Origin: Pseudomonadota bacterium | Lineage (GTDB): Bacteria > Pseudomonadota > Gammaproteobacteria > Burkholderiales > Burkholderiaceae | Length of the DNA stretch: 37,676 bases | Assembly: GCA_021783435.1 (NCBI GenBank) | Contig: JAJXUC010000018.1 | Span: 1-37,676, forward strand | Direction: 5' to 3' | Shown: piece by piece, positions 27,092-34,686 of the stretch | Layout: every line of letters starts with the position of its first letter | How positions within the stretch are numbered: the stretch's first letter is position 1 | The notes under the pieces: model-generated | Seen by the model: only the letters and a program-made list of their open reading frames with translations | Database searches by the model: none | What the model was told of the DNA's origin: nothing | Position numbers and translations under genes: made by a program

Positions 27092-28477
27092 ATGAGCCAG
27101 ACCCCCAGCCTGTTCGAACCGGAACCCTCCTCGCCGGCCGGGAAGGGGTCTGGCGGCGCGAGCGCGGCGATCCCCTTGGCCGAACGCCTGCGTCCGCACA
27201 GCCTGGGCGACGTGGTCGGGCAGCCGCATCTGCTGGCGCCCGGCAAGCCGCTGCGTCTGGCGTTCGACACGCGCCGTCTGCATTCCATGATCCTCTGGGG
27301 TCCGCCCGGCGTGGGGAAAACCACGTTGGCGCGACTCATCGCACAGCAGTTCGATGCGCAGTTCATGGCCATTTCGGCGGTGCTCGCCGGTGTCAAGGAC
27401 ATTCGCGAGGCGGTGCTGCTCGCCGAGCAGGCGCGTGCCGCCGGCCGCTCCACGTTGGTCTTCGTCGACGAGGTCCACCGTTTCAACAAGAGCCAGCAAG
27501 ATGCTTTCCTGCCCCACGTCGAGTCGGGCCTGTTCACCTTCATCGGCGCGACCACCGAGAACCCTTCGTTCGAGGTCAACAGCGCCCTGTTGTCGCGGGC
27601 CACGGTCTACGTGCTGCAGCCGCTGTCGGCCGACGAGTTGCAGGCGCTCGCCCGCCGCGGTTTCGCCGCCAGTGGCGGCCTGGAGATCGAGCCGCAGGCG
27701 CTGGCGCTGCTCGCCGCGCATGCCGATGGCGACGCGCGGCGTTTGTTCAACGCGGTGGAGGCGGTTGCCGCCGCCGCAGGCGAAGCCGGACGCAGCCTGG
27801 TGGACATGCCCTTGCTCGAAGCCGCTTTGTCCGAGGCCTTGCGGCGCTACGACAAGGGCGGGGATCAGTTCTACGACGTGATCTCGGCGCTGCACAAATC
27901 GGTGCGCGGCAGCGACCCGGACGCCGCGCTGTACTGGATGGCGCGCATGCTCGACGGCGGCGTGGACCCGCTCTACATCGGCCGGCGGCTCATCCGCATG
28001 GCCAGCGAGGACATCGGCCTCGCCGACCCGCGCGCTCTGGGTCATACGCTGGATGCCGTGGCCGCGTTCGAGCGCCTGGGCAGTCCCGAGGGGGAGCTGG
28101 CGCTGGTGCAGGCTGTGCTGTATCTCGCCATCGCGCCGAAGTCCAATGCCGTGTACCGCGCCGCCGGCGAGGCGCGGCGTTTCGTGCGCGAGCACGGCAC
28201 GCAACCCGTACCCATGCACTTGCGCAACGCGCCCACCAAGCTGATGAAGCAAATCGGCGCCGCGCAAGGCTACCGCTACGCGCACGACGAACCCGGCGCA
28301 TTCGCTGCCGGTGAACGCTACTTCCCCGAAGGCCTGCCCGAAGCGCGGCTGTACCGTCCCACCGAGCGTGGGCAGGAAGCGCGTATCGCCGAGCGCATGG
28401 CCGAGCTTCAGCGTCTGAACCGGCAGGCCCGCGCGGCCGCCGCGTCGCCCGCCTCCGCGCCCGACGACAAGACATGA
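27092..28477 (+). CDS. rarA: Replication-associated recombination protein RarA
   Basis: RarA (MgsA), 461 residues, an AAA+ ATPase acting at stalled forks and single-strand gaps. Walker A is GPPGVGKTT (70-78), Walker [15 protein letters not shown] (Asp126), with the family's [18 protein letters not shown] sensor stretch and the C-terminal tetramer domain ([27 protein letters not shown]). The N-terminus is about 20 residues longer than in E. coli. Last gene of the ftsK-lolA-rarA run. Confidence 0.95.
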   Translation: MSQTPSLFEPEPSSPAGKGSGGASAAIPLAERLRPHSLGDVVGQPHLLAPGKPLRLAFDTRRLHSMILWGPPGVGKTTLARLIAQQFDAQFMAISAVLAGVKDIREAVLLAEQARAAGRSTLVFVDEVHRFNKSQQDAFLPHVESGLFTFIGATTENPSFEVNSALLSRATVYVLQPLSADELQALARRGFAASGGLEIEPQALALLAAHADGDARRLFNAVEAVAAAAGEAGRSLVDMPLLEAALSEALRRYDKGGDQFYDVISALHKSVRGSDPDAALYWMARMLDGGVDPLYIGRRLIRMASEDIGLADPRALGHTLDAVAAFERLGSPEGELALVQAVLYLAIAPKSNAVYRAAGEARRFVREHGTQPVPMHLRNAPTKLMKQIGAAQGYRYAHDEPGAFAAGERYFPEGLPEARLYRPTERGQEARIAERMAELQRLNRQARAAAASPASAPDDKT

Positions 28478-28861
28478 GACGGTTTGCACGGCGGCTGCCA
28501 CGCTTCCATGGTGCATGGCCGCAGGGCCGGGGCCGAGGACGGGTTTCGCCGGGATATGGGTTATCCCGCTGAAGGGCAGGGTCTGCGCTGTGGTTATCAT
28601 TCGCGGCCATACGGACAATAACGAACGGCCAGGCGCACCAAAGTGGCTCGTCACACGGGGACGCATCACCATGCCGGAGCATTCGCTCCGTGGTTTCCAT
28701 TCCGCATCTGTCGTTCGCGCACGTTCCGGCGCCTTCCTGCTCTTGGGCTCGCTCTTGAGCATGAAACTTGCAAGCGATGTCCAGTCCGCCTTCTCAGGCC
28801 CACAAGGCCGACGTCGTGGGCTGCAAACTGCAAGACCCTGAACCCATAAGGACCAATCGGG
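28478..28861. other. 384-bp intergenic region before livH
   Basis: No convincing gene, tRNA or clear sigma-70 promoter was found. It holds a 7-bp inverted repeat (CGGGATA 28550-28556, TATCCCG 28562-28568, 5-nt loop) that may mark the end of rarA, a small GCCCAC/GTGGGC stem (28798-28803, 28816-28821), and the livH ribosome binding site TAAGGA (28847-28852). An open frame of 108 codons (28515-28841) has no recognisable protein features. Confidence 0.5.
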
Positions 28862-29791
28862 ATGGAAATCTTTATTCAACAAATCGTCAACGGCCTGGTG
28901 CTGGGCAGCATGTATGCCCTGGTCGCCCTGGGCTACACGATGGTGTACGGCATCGTGAATCTCATCAACTTCGCGCATGGCGATGTCATGATGGTGGGTG
29001 CACTGACCGCCTACAGTTTGTTCCGCCTCCTCGCCCACATCGCCCCCGGACTGCCGGGCTGGCTGACCGTCATCGTCGCCACCGCGGGAGCCATGGTGGT
29101 GTGCGGGCTGCTCAACTACATGATCGAGCGCATTGCGTATCGACGCTTGCGCAACGCGCCCAAGCTCGCACCCTTGGTCACGGCCATCGGCATGTCGCTG
29201 CTGCTCGAAACCCTGGCCATGATCATCTGGGGCCGTGACTACAAGGTGTTCCCAAGCCTGCTGCCGAGCAAGATCATCAGCATCCACGGGGTGGTGATCA
29301 CCCCGGTTCAGATCATGATCCTCGTGCTCACGGCCGTGCTGCTGGTGGGCCTGACCCTGCTCATTCATCGAACCAAGCTCGGCCGCGCCATGCGCGCCAC
29401 CGCCGAGAATCCCCGCGTGGCGGGGCTCATGGGCGTGAACCCGAACATGGTGATTTCCGCCGCCTTTGTCATCGGCGCCATGCTGGCCGCCATCGCGGGG
29501 GTGATGTGGTACGCCAACTTCTCCACCGCGAGTTTCTACATGGGTTTCACGCCGGGTTTGAAGGCCTTCACGGCCGCTGTGCTCGGCGGGATCGGCAATC
29601 TCACCGGGGCCATGCTGGGCGGTGTCCTCTTGGGTGTCATCGAAGTGTTGGGAGCTGGCTATATCGGGACCCTGACCGGGGGTGTGTTTGGCAGCAACTA
29701 CCAGGACATCTTCGCCTTCATCGTGCTGATTCTCGTGCTCACCCTGCGGCCCCAGGGCCTGCTTGGCGAGCGCGTGGCCGACCGCGCCTGA
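28862..29791 (+). CDS. livH: Branched-chain amino acid ABC transporter permease LivH
   Basis: LivH-type permease, 309 residues, one of two membrane subunits of a HAAT-family ABC importer. Signatures: QQIVNGLVLGSMYALVALGY, the VNLINFAHGDVMMVGA motif near residue 37, and RAMRATAENPRVAGLMGVN, the cytoplasmic loop that contacts the ATPase; about eight hydrophobic helices. First gene of livHMGF. No substrate-binding protein gene (livJ) is next to it. Substrates could be branched-chain amino acids, amides or urea. Confidence 0.93.
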   Translation: MEIFIQQIVNGLVLGSMYALVALGYTMVYGIVNLINFAHGDVMMVGALTAYSLFRLLAHIAPGLPGWLTVIVATAGAMVVCGLLNYMIERIAYRRLRNAPKLAPLVTAIGMSLLLETLAMIIWGRDYKVFPSLLPSKIISIHGVVITPVQIMILVLTAVLLVGLTLLIHRTKLGRAMRATAENPRVAGLMGVNPNMVISAAFVIGAMLAAIAGVMWYANFSTASFYMGFTPGLKAFTAAVLGGIGNLTGAMLGGVLLGVIEVLGAGYIGTLTGGVFGSNYQDIFAFIVLILVLTLRPQGLLGERVADRA

Positions 29792-29807
29792 CGCGCCGGA
29801 GACACAC

Positions 29808-30953
29808 ATGGAAAACAAACAAACCCATCTGGTCGGCTTCCTGATTGCCGCCGTGGCCTTGCTGGCGTTGCCGCTTGGCCTGCAGTTCGTGGGCGATGCC
29901 TGGGTGCGCATTGCCGCCTTCGCGCTGCTCTACATCATGCTGGCGCTGGGACTGAACATCGTGGTCGGCCTCGCCGGCCTGCTGGACCTGGGCTATATCG
30001 CGTTCTACGCGGTGGGCGCCTACATGTTCGCGCTGCTGTCGTCCAACCAGCTCACCAGCAATTTCGACGCCCTGGGCGCGATGTTCCCGAACGGGTTCGA
30101 CGTGACGATCTGGATCGTCATCCCGCTGGGTGCCGGCCTGGCGGCGCTGTTCGGCATCCTGCTCGGCACCCCGGTGCTCAAGCTGCGCGGCGACTACCTG
30201 GCCATCGTCACACTGGGCTTTGGCGAGATCATCCGCATTTTCATGAACAACCTGAATGCTCCGGTCAACATCACAAACGGTCCGCAGGGAATTTCAGGCA
30301 TTCACGGCGTGCGACTTTTTGGTTGGCACCTGAACCAGAACATCGATATCGGCAATTACACGATCAGCTCGGTGACGCAGTACTACTGGCTGTTCCTGGT
30401 CTTGGTGACGCTCACGGTCGTCATCTGCTTCCGCTTGCAGGACTCGCGCATCGGCCGCGCCTGGATGGCCATGCGCGAAGATGAAATCGCCGCCAAGGCG
30501 ATGGGCATCAACACGCGCAACATGAAACTTCTGGCCTTCTCCATGGGAGCCACCTTCGGCGGCGTGGCGGGCACGATGTTCGCGGCATTCCAGGGTTTCG
30601 TTTCGCCGGAGTCGTTCTCGCTGATGGAATCGATCAACGTGCTGGCCATGGTGGTGATTGGCGGCATGGGCAACATCCCGGGCGTCATCATGGGCGCCAT
30701 CCTGCTGTCCGTGCTGCCCGAGGCGCTGCGCTATACCGGATTCATTTCGGACTGGCAGCAGCACGCCTTCAACCACGTGTACGTGGATACCGGCATCCTG
30801 CGCCAGTTGGTGTATTCGTTGGCGATGATCCTGGTGATGATCCTGCGCCCGAAGGGCTTGTGGCCCGCGCCTGAGCATGGCAAGGGCATGGCCGAGTTGG
30901 GTATCGGCAATGGCAGCGGCACCAAACCGGTAGTGGCCAAGGAGAGCGCGTGA
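29808..30953 (+). CDS. livM: Branched-chain amino acid ABC transporter permease LivM
   Basis: LivM-type permease, 381 residues, the second membrane subunit. Typical parts: LGLNIVVGLAGLLDLGYIAF, LRGDYLAIVTLGFGEIIRIF, the ATPase-contact loop RAWMAMREDEIAAKAMGIN, and VVIGGMGNIPGVIMGAILL; multiple helices throughout. The frame is open upstream into livH; the ATG at 29808 lies 16 bp after the livH stop. Its stop overlaps the livG start (TGATG), so the two are coupled. Confidence 0.93.
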   Translation: MENKQTHLVGFLIAAVALLALPLGLQFVGDAWVRIAAFALLYIMLALGLNIVVGLAGLLDLGYIAFYAVGAYMFALLSSNQLTSNFDALGAMFPNGFDVTIWIVIPLGAGLAALFGILLGTPVLKLRGDYLAIVTLGFGEIIRIFMNNLNAPVNITNGPQGISGIHGVRLFGWHLNQNIDIGNYTISSVTQYYWLFLVLVTLTVVICFRLQDSRIGRAWMAMREDEIAAKAMGINTRNMKLLAFSMGATFGGVAGTMFAAFQGFVSPESFSLMESINVLAMVVIGGMGNIPGVIMGAILLSVLPEALRYTGFISDWQQHAFNHVYVDTGILRQLVYSLAMILVMILRPKGLWPAPEHGKGMAELGIGNGSGTKPVVAKESA

Positions 30954-31732
30954 TGAGCTCGACCGACCCCATTACCTTGAAGGTCGTTGGCGCGTCCAAG
31001 CGCTTCGGCGGTTTGCAGGCCCTGTCGGATGTCGGAATTGAGATTCGCCGCGGCCAGGTCTATGGCCTGATCGGCCCCAACGGCGCCGGAAAGACCACGT
31101 TCTTCAACGTCATCACCGGCATGTACACGCCCGACAGCGGCGAGTTTTCGCTGGATGACAAGCCTTACCGGCCCGAGGCCGTGCACCAAGTGGCGCGCGA
31201 GGGCATCGCCCGCACGTTTCAGAACATCCGTCTGTTTCCCGATATGACGGCACTGGAAAACGTGATGGTGGGGCGCCATGTGCGTACCCAGAGTTCCTTG
31301 ATCGGCGCCGTGTTCCGCACGCGCAAGTTCAAGAACGAGGAGCGTGACATCCGCGAGCGGGCCTACGCCTTGCTGCAGTATGTGGGCATCGGCCATTACG
31401 CGGATTTCCGCGCCCGCACCCTGTCGTACGGGGATCAGCGGCGCCTGGAAATCGCCCGCGCCCTGGCCACCGATCCCAAGCTGCTGGCGCTCGATGAACC
31501 GGCCGCTGGCATGAACGCCACCGAGAAGATGCAATTGCGCGAGCTGCTGTCCACCATTCGTGCCGACGGCCGCACCATCTTGCTCATCGAGCACGATGTG
31601 AAACTGGTGATGGGGCTATGCGACCGCGTGACCGTGCTCGACTATGGAAAAACCATCGCCGAGGGCGTTCCCGCCGATGTGCAAAAGGATGCCAAAGTGA
31701 TCGAAGCGTATCTGGGTACGGGAGGGCATTGA
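30953..31732 (+). CDS. livG: Branched-chain amino acid ABC transporter ATPase LivG
   Basis: LivG-type ATPase, 259 residues. Walker A GPNGAGKTT (41-49), the ABC signature in its LivG form (TLSYGDQRRLEIARAL), Walker B LLALDEPAAGMN, and the H-loop ILLIEHDVKLVMGL. AAGGAGAG (30939-30946) lies 6 nt before the ATG at 30953; a GTG 3 nt earlier is possible but less likely. In the livHMGF operon. Confidence 0.94.
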   Translation: MSSTDPITLKVVGASKRFGGLQALSDVGIEIRRGQVYGLIGPNGAGKTTFFNVITGMYTPDSGEFSLDDKPYRPEAVHQVAREGIARTFQNIRLFPDMTALENVMVGRHVRTQSSLIGAVFRTRKFKNEERDIRERAYALLQYVGIGHYADFRARTLSYGDQRRLEIARALATDPKLLALDEPAAGMNATEKMQLRELLSTIRADGRTILLIEHDVKLVMGLCDRVTVLDYGKTIAEGVPADVQKDAKVIEAYLGTGGH

Positions 31733-31740
31733 GATGAGCG

Positions 31741-31806
31741 AAGCGCACGGCCGCCCGAAGCACAGCGAAGCCCCTCTTGGAGGGACCGCGCGCAGCGCGG
31801 GGGAGA
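31741..31806. repeat. Palindromic intergenic repeat between livG and livF
   Basis: GC-rich sequence with two small hairpins: CCCTC-TTG-GAGGG (31772-31776, 31780-31784) and CCGCGC-GCA-GCGCGG (31786-31791, 31795-31800). Its style (GAAGCCCC followed by GCGCAGCGCGGGGG) resembles the REP-like intergenic repeats I know from Comamonadaceae and relatives. Only one copy was noticed in this window, so the family assignment is from memory. Confidence 0.5.
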
Positions 31807-31814
31807 TCACAACA

Positions 31815-32531
31815 ATGAACGAAGCACTCTTGCAAGTCAAAGGCTTGAAAGTGGCTTACGGCGGTATCCAGGCCGTCAAGGGCATCGATTTCGAGGTCCA
31901 CCAAGGCGAGTTGGTCAGCCTGATCGGCGCCAATGGCGCAGGCAAGACCACCACCCTCAAGGCCATCACCGGCATGCAGCCGGTGACCGACGGCAGCATC
32001 ACTTATGCCGGCAAAGCGGTGAACGGCAAGGGTTCTTACGACCTGGTCCGCCTGGGGTTGGCCATGGTGCCGGAAGGACGTGGCGTATTCACGCGCATGA
32101 CCATCCATGAAAATCTGCTGATGGGCGCCTATATCCGCAACGATAAAAAGGGCGTGGAGGCCGACATCGAGCGCGTGTTCGGCATCTTTCCCCGCCTGAA
32201 GGAACGGCGCGATCAACTTGCAGGAACCATGTCGGGCGGCGAACAGCAGATGCTGGCCATGGGCCGCGCGTTGATGTGCCAGCCCAAGCTGCTTCTGCTC
32301 GACGAGCCCTCGATGGGTTTGTCCCCCATCATGGTGGACAAGATTTTCGAGGTGATCGCCGACATTTCCAAGCAGGGCGTCACGATCCTGCTGGTCGAGC
32401 AGAACGCCAAGCGCGCCCTGGAACTGGCGCGGCGCGGCTACGTGATGGACTCGGGCGCGCTGACCATGACCGGCTCGGCCGACGCCTTGCTGCACGATCC
32501 GCGCGTCCGGGCCGCCTATCTGGGCGAGTAG
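31815..32531 (+). CDS. livF: Branched-chain amino acid ABC transporter ATPase LivF
   Basis: LivF-type ATPase, 238 residues from the ATG at 31815. Walker A GANGAGKTT (38-46), signature MSGGEQQMLAMGRAL (from 139), Walker B LLLDEPSMGLS (160-170), and H-loop LLVEQNAKRALELA. GGGAG lies 9 nt upstream. An earlier ATG at 31734, next to the livG stop and preceded by GGAGGG, is in frame and would add 27 residues encoded by the intergenic repeat; the shorter form matches the family N-terminus (LLQVKGLKVAYGGIQAVKG). Confidence 0.93.
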   Translation: MNEALLQVKGLKVAYGGIQAVKGIDFEVHQGELVSLIGANGAGKTTTLKAITGMQPVTDGSITYAGKAVNGKGSYDLVRLGLAMVPEGRGVFTRMTIHENLLMGAYIRNDKKGVEADIERVFGIFPRLKERRDQLAGTMSGGEQQMLAMGRALMCQPKLLLLDEPSMGLSPIMVDKIFEVIADISKQGVTILLVEQNAKRALELARRGYVMDSGALTMTGSADALLHDPRVRAAYLGE

Positions 32532-32611
32532 AGGCAAGTCGCGGGCCGGCCTCGCCATGCAATGGGCGCGCTGCCGGGAGGTCCGGCCAGCGTCGCTTCC
32601 CGCGTATCGAT

Positions 32612-33646
32612 TCAGCCGGCCGGCCCGGCCTTGTCGGCCTCGGAGGTGAAGGCGTCGGCATGGAAGGCGTCTTCCGGCAGGCCGCATTGCGCGACGAAAT
32701 CGGCCCTGGCCGACTCCACCATGACGGGCGCGCCGCAGGCATAGACCTCGTAGCCCGACAGATCCGGCAGATCGGCCATCACCACATGGTGTACGAAGCC
32801 GGTGCGGCCGGCCCAGGCATCCTCCGGTCTGGGCTCGGACAGGACCGGCACGTAGCGCAGCCAGGGCAGGGCGGCGGCCTGTTCCTCGGCCCATGCGTGC
32901 AGATAGAGGTCGGATTTCCCGCGGCAGCCCCAGTACAGCACGGCGGGGCGTTGCAGATCCTTGTCGCGCATGGCCTCGATGATGGCCTTGATCGGCGCCA
33001 GGCCGGTGCCTGACGCCAGGAGCACCATGGGCTTGTCGCTGTCTTCCCGCAGGTAGAAGCTGCCGAACGGCCCTTCCATGCGCAGGATTTCCTTCTCCTT
33101 CATGGCGCCGAACACGTGGTCGGTGAACTTGCCGCCGGGCATATGGCGCAGATGCAGTTCGATCTGGCGCTCACCCCTCGGCGCATTGGCCATGGAATAG
33201 CTGCGCCGACTGCCGTCGCGCAGGATGAACTGGACATACTGACCGGCGTGGTAGGCGAAGTCATCATTGGCGGGAAGCTGCAGCCGGATGACGGCGACAT
33301 CAGGGGCGGGCCGTTCGATGGTCATGACGCGGCAGGGCATCTTCTTCACCGGATACATGCCTTCCGCGGGCAGTTCATGGCTCTCGATCACCAGGTCGCT
33401 TGTCGGCCTGGTGCGGCAGGCAAGGATGAAGCCTGCGGCGCGCTCGGTCTCGCTCAGTGCCTTAAGCTGATGGATGCCAAGCTCGAATTCGCCCGCCACC
33501 CAACGGCATTTGCACGAACCGCAGGCACCGTCCTGGCAGCCGTAGGGGAGGCCGACGCCCTGGCGAATGGCTGCGGCCAGCACGGTTTCTCCGTCGCCCA
33601 CGTCGAAGCGGTGATTGCTGGGCAAGACTTTCACTTCAAAGCTCAT
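32612..33646 (-). CDS. 2Fe-2S ferredoxin/FAD/NAD(P)H reductase (annotated in relatives as CDP-6-deoxy-delta-3,4-glucoseen reductase)
   Basis: A 344-residue electron-transfer protein with an N-terminal plant-type ferredoxin domain (Cys37, Cys42, Cys45, Cys77; GCQDGACGSCKC), a central FAD domain with RSYSMAN (148-154), and a C-terminal NAD(P)H domain (GTGLAPIKA from 213, YACGAP near the end). Relatives carry the AscD name from the ascarylose pathway, but no deoxysugar genes are here, so I regard it as a general reductase whose partner oxygenase or acceptor is unknown. Its ATG is 15 bp from the divergent epimerase ATG. Confidence 0.88.
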   Translation of the reverse strand: MSFEVKVLPSNHRFDVGDGETVLAAAIRQGVGLPYGCQDGACGSCKCRWVAGEFELGIHQLKALSETERAAGFILACRTRPTSDLVIESHELPAEGMYPVKKMPCRVMTIERPAPDVAVIRLQLPANDDFAYHAGQYVQFILRDGSRRSYSMANAPRGERQIELHLRHMPGGKFTDHVFGAMKEKEILRMEGPFGSFYLREDSDKPMVLLASGTGLAPIKAIIEAMRDKDLQRPAVLYWGCRGKSDLYLHAWAEEQAAALPWLRYVPVLSEPRPEDAWAGRTGFVHHVVMADLPDLSGYEVYACGAPVMVESARADFVAQCGLPEDAFHADAFTSEADKAGPAG

Positions 33647-33661
33647 GACACTGTGGTTTCC

Positions 33662-34588
33662 ATGTTGATACGTCGATTCCGCCGCCCCCGTCTGCTCATT
33701 GTCGGTTGCGGCGATGTCGGCCTGCGTCTCGCGGCGCTGGCCCGGCCCCGTTTCCGGGTCATCGCGCTCACCTCCAACCCCGAACGCATGCAGGCCTTGC
33801 GCCAGGCCGGCATCGTGCCCGTGCTCGGCAACCTGGACGACGGTCCCAGCTTGTGGCGCCTGGCCAGCCTGGCGCGCTGGGTGGCCGTGCTGGCGCCGCC
33901 GCCGTCGGCCGGAGCGCAGGATCCGCGCTCGGCGCGGTTGGCGGCCGTTTTGCGCAGGGGAATGATAGGGGCGAGCCCAAGCCATCCGCTGCGCCTGGTC
34001 TATGCCAGCACATCGGGCGTGTATGGCGATTGCGCCGGGGCCCTGGTGCACGAAACGCGCCCTCCGCAGCCCCTGACCGCGCGCGCGCGCCGACGGCTCG
34101 ACGCCGAGGCGCATTGGCGCCGATTCGGGCGCGGCAGGCATGTGCGCCTGGGCATCCTGCGCATTCCGGGCATCTACGACGGCAGGCACAGGTCTCCGGC
34201 GCAGCGCTTGCGCCTGGGCTTGCCCGCGTTGCGTGCCGAGGACGACGTCTACACCAACCATATCCACGCCGACGATCTGGCGCGCGTCATGCTGTTCTCG
34301 CTGTTTCGCGCCGCGCCCAACCGCACCTACAACGCGAGCGACGACAGCCGGATGAAGATGGGCGACTACCTCGACCTGGCTGCACGCCTGTATGGCCTGC
34401 CTGCGCCCGCGCGGATCGCACGCGCCCAGGCACAGGAGTGCGGCATTTCACCCATGGCGCTGAGTTTCATGAGCGAGTCCCGCATGCTGGACAACACGCG
34501 CATGCGGGACGAGTTGGGTGTCGTCTTGCGGTATCCGGAGGTCGCCCGGGGGCTGCAGTCCGGGGGCACGACAGGTGTTACGGAATAG
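33662..34588 (+). CDS. NAD(P)-binding epimerase-like protein (SDR, YeeZ type)
   Basis: A 308-residue Rossmann protein. RLLIVGCGDVGLRLA carries the nucleotide-binding GCGDVG (15-20). Then come LVYASTSGVYGDCAG, where extended SDRs have their active-site Ser, and an NHIHADDLARVMLFSLF block. The usual catalytic YxxxK is not evident, as in YeeZ-like atypical SDRs, so it may not be a classical epimerase. Upstream frame (from 33116) is antisense to the reductase gene. No ribosome binding site was found at 33662. Confidence 0.82.
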   Translation: MLIRRFRRPRLLIVGCGDVGLRLAALARPRFRVIALTSNPERMQALRQAGIVPVLGNLDDGPSLWRLASLARWVAVLAPPPSAGAQDPRSARLAAVLRRGMIGASPSHPLRLVYASTSGVYGDCAGALVHETRPPQPLTARARRRLDAEAHWRRFGRGRHVRLGILRIPGIYDGRHRSPAQRLRLGLPALRAEDDVYTNHIHADDLARVMLFSLFRAAPNRTYNASDDSRMKMGDYLDLAARLYGLPAPARIARAQAQECGISPMALSFMSESRMLDNTRMRDELGVVLRYPEVARGLQSGGTTGVTE

Positions 34589-34632
34589 CTGGGGCCACGC
34601 TGGAAAAGGCACAAATCCTTGAGCGCACGCAA

Positions 34633-34659
34633 CAACGGGCGGGCTCAGCCCGCCCGTTG
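34633..34659. terminator. Shared hairpin terminator between the epimerase gene and rne
   Basis: A perfect 12-bp GC-rich inverted repeat (34633-34644 and 34648-34659) with a 3-nt loop, 27 bp beyond the rne stop and 44 bp beyond the epimerase stop. T content after the stem is low on both strands, so efficiency is uncertain. Confidence 0.65.
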
Positions 34660-34686
34660 GATGCAAACGCCTAGAGCCTGATCCGC

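Noticed and set aside
28515..28841. A 108-codon open frame before livH
   Set aside because: Composition and lack of a ribosome site or homology signal suggest chance; a short hydrophobic stretch (FLLLGSLLSMKLA) is not enough to call a gene.
27011..29911. A 966-codon minus-strand open frame across lolA, rarA and livH
   Set aside because: It lies antisense to three clearly real genes and shows low-complexity, domain-free sequence; an artefact of high GC.
32612..33646. Deoxysugar (ascarylose) pathway suggested by the reductase's usual annotation
   Set aside because: No dehydratase, aminotransferase or sugar nucleotidyltransferase genes are nearby; the name reflects family transfer only.
33116..33661. 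N-terminal extension of the epimerase-like gene
   Set aside because: Antisense to the flavin reductase; the nucleotide-binding motif sits correctly near the N-terminus when starting at 33662.
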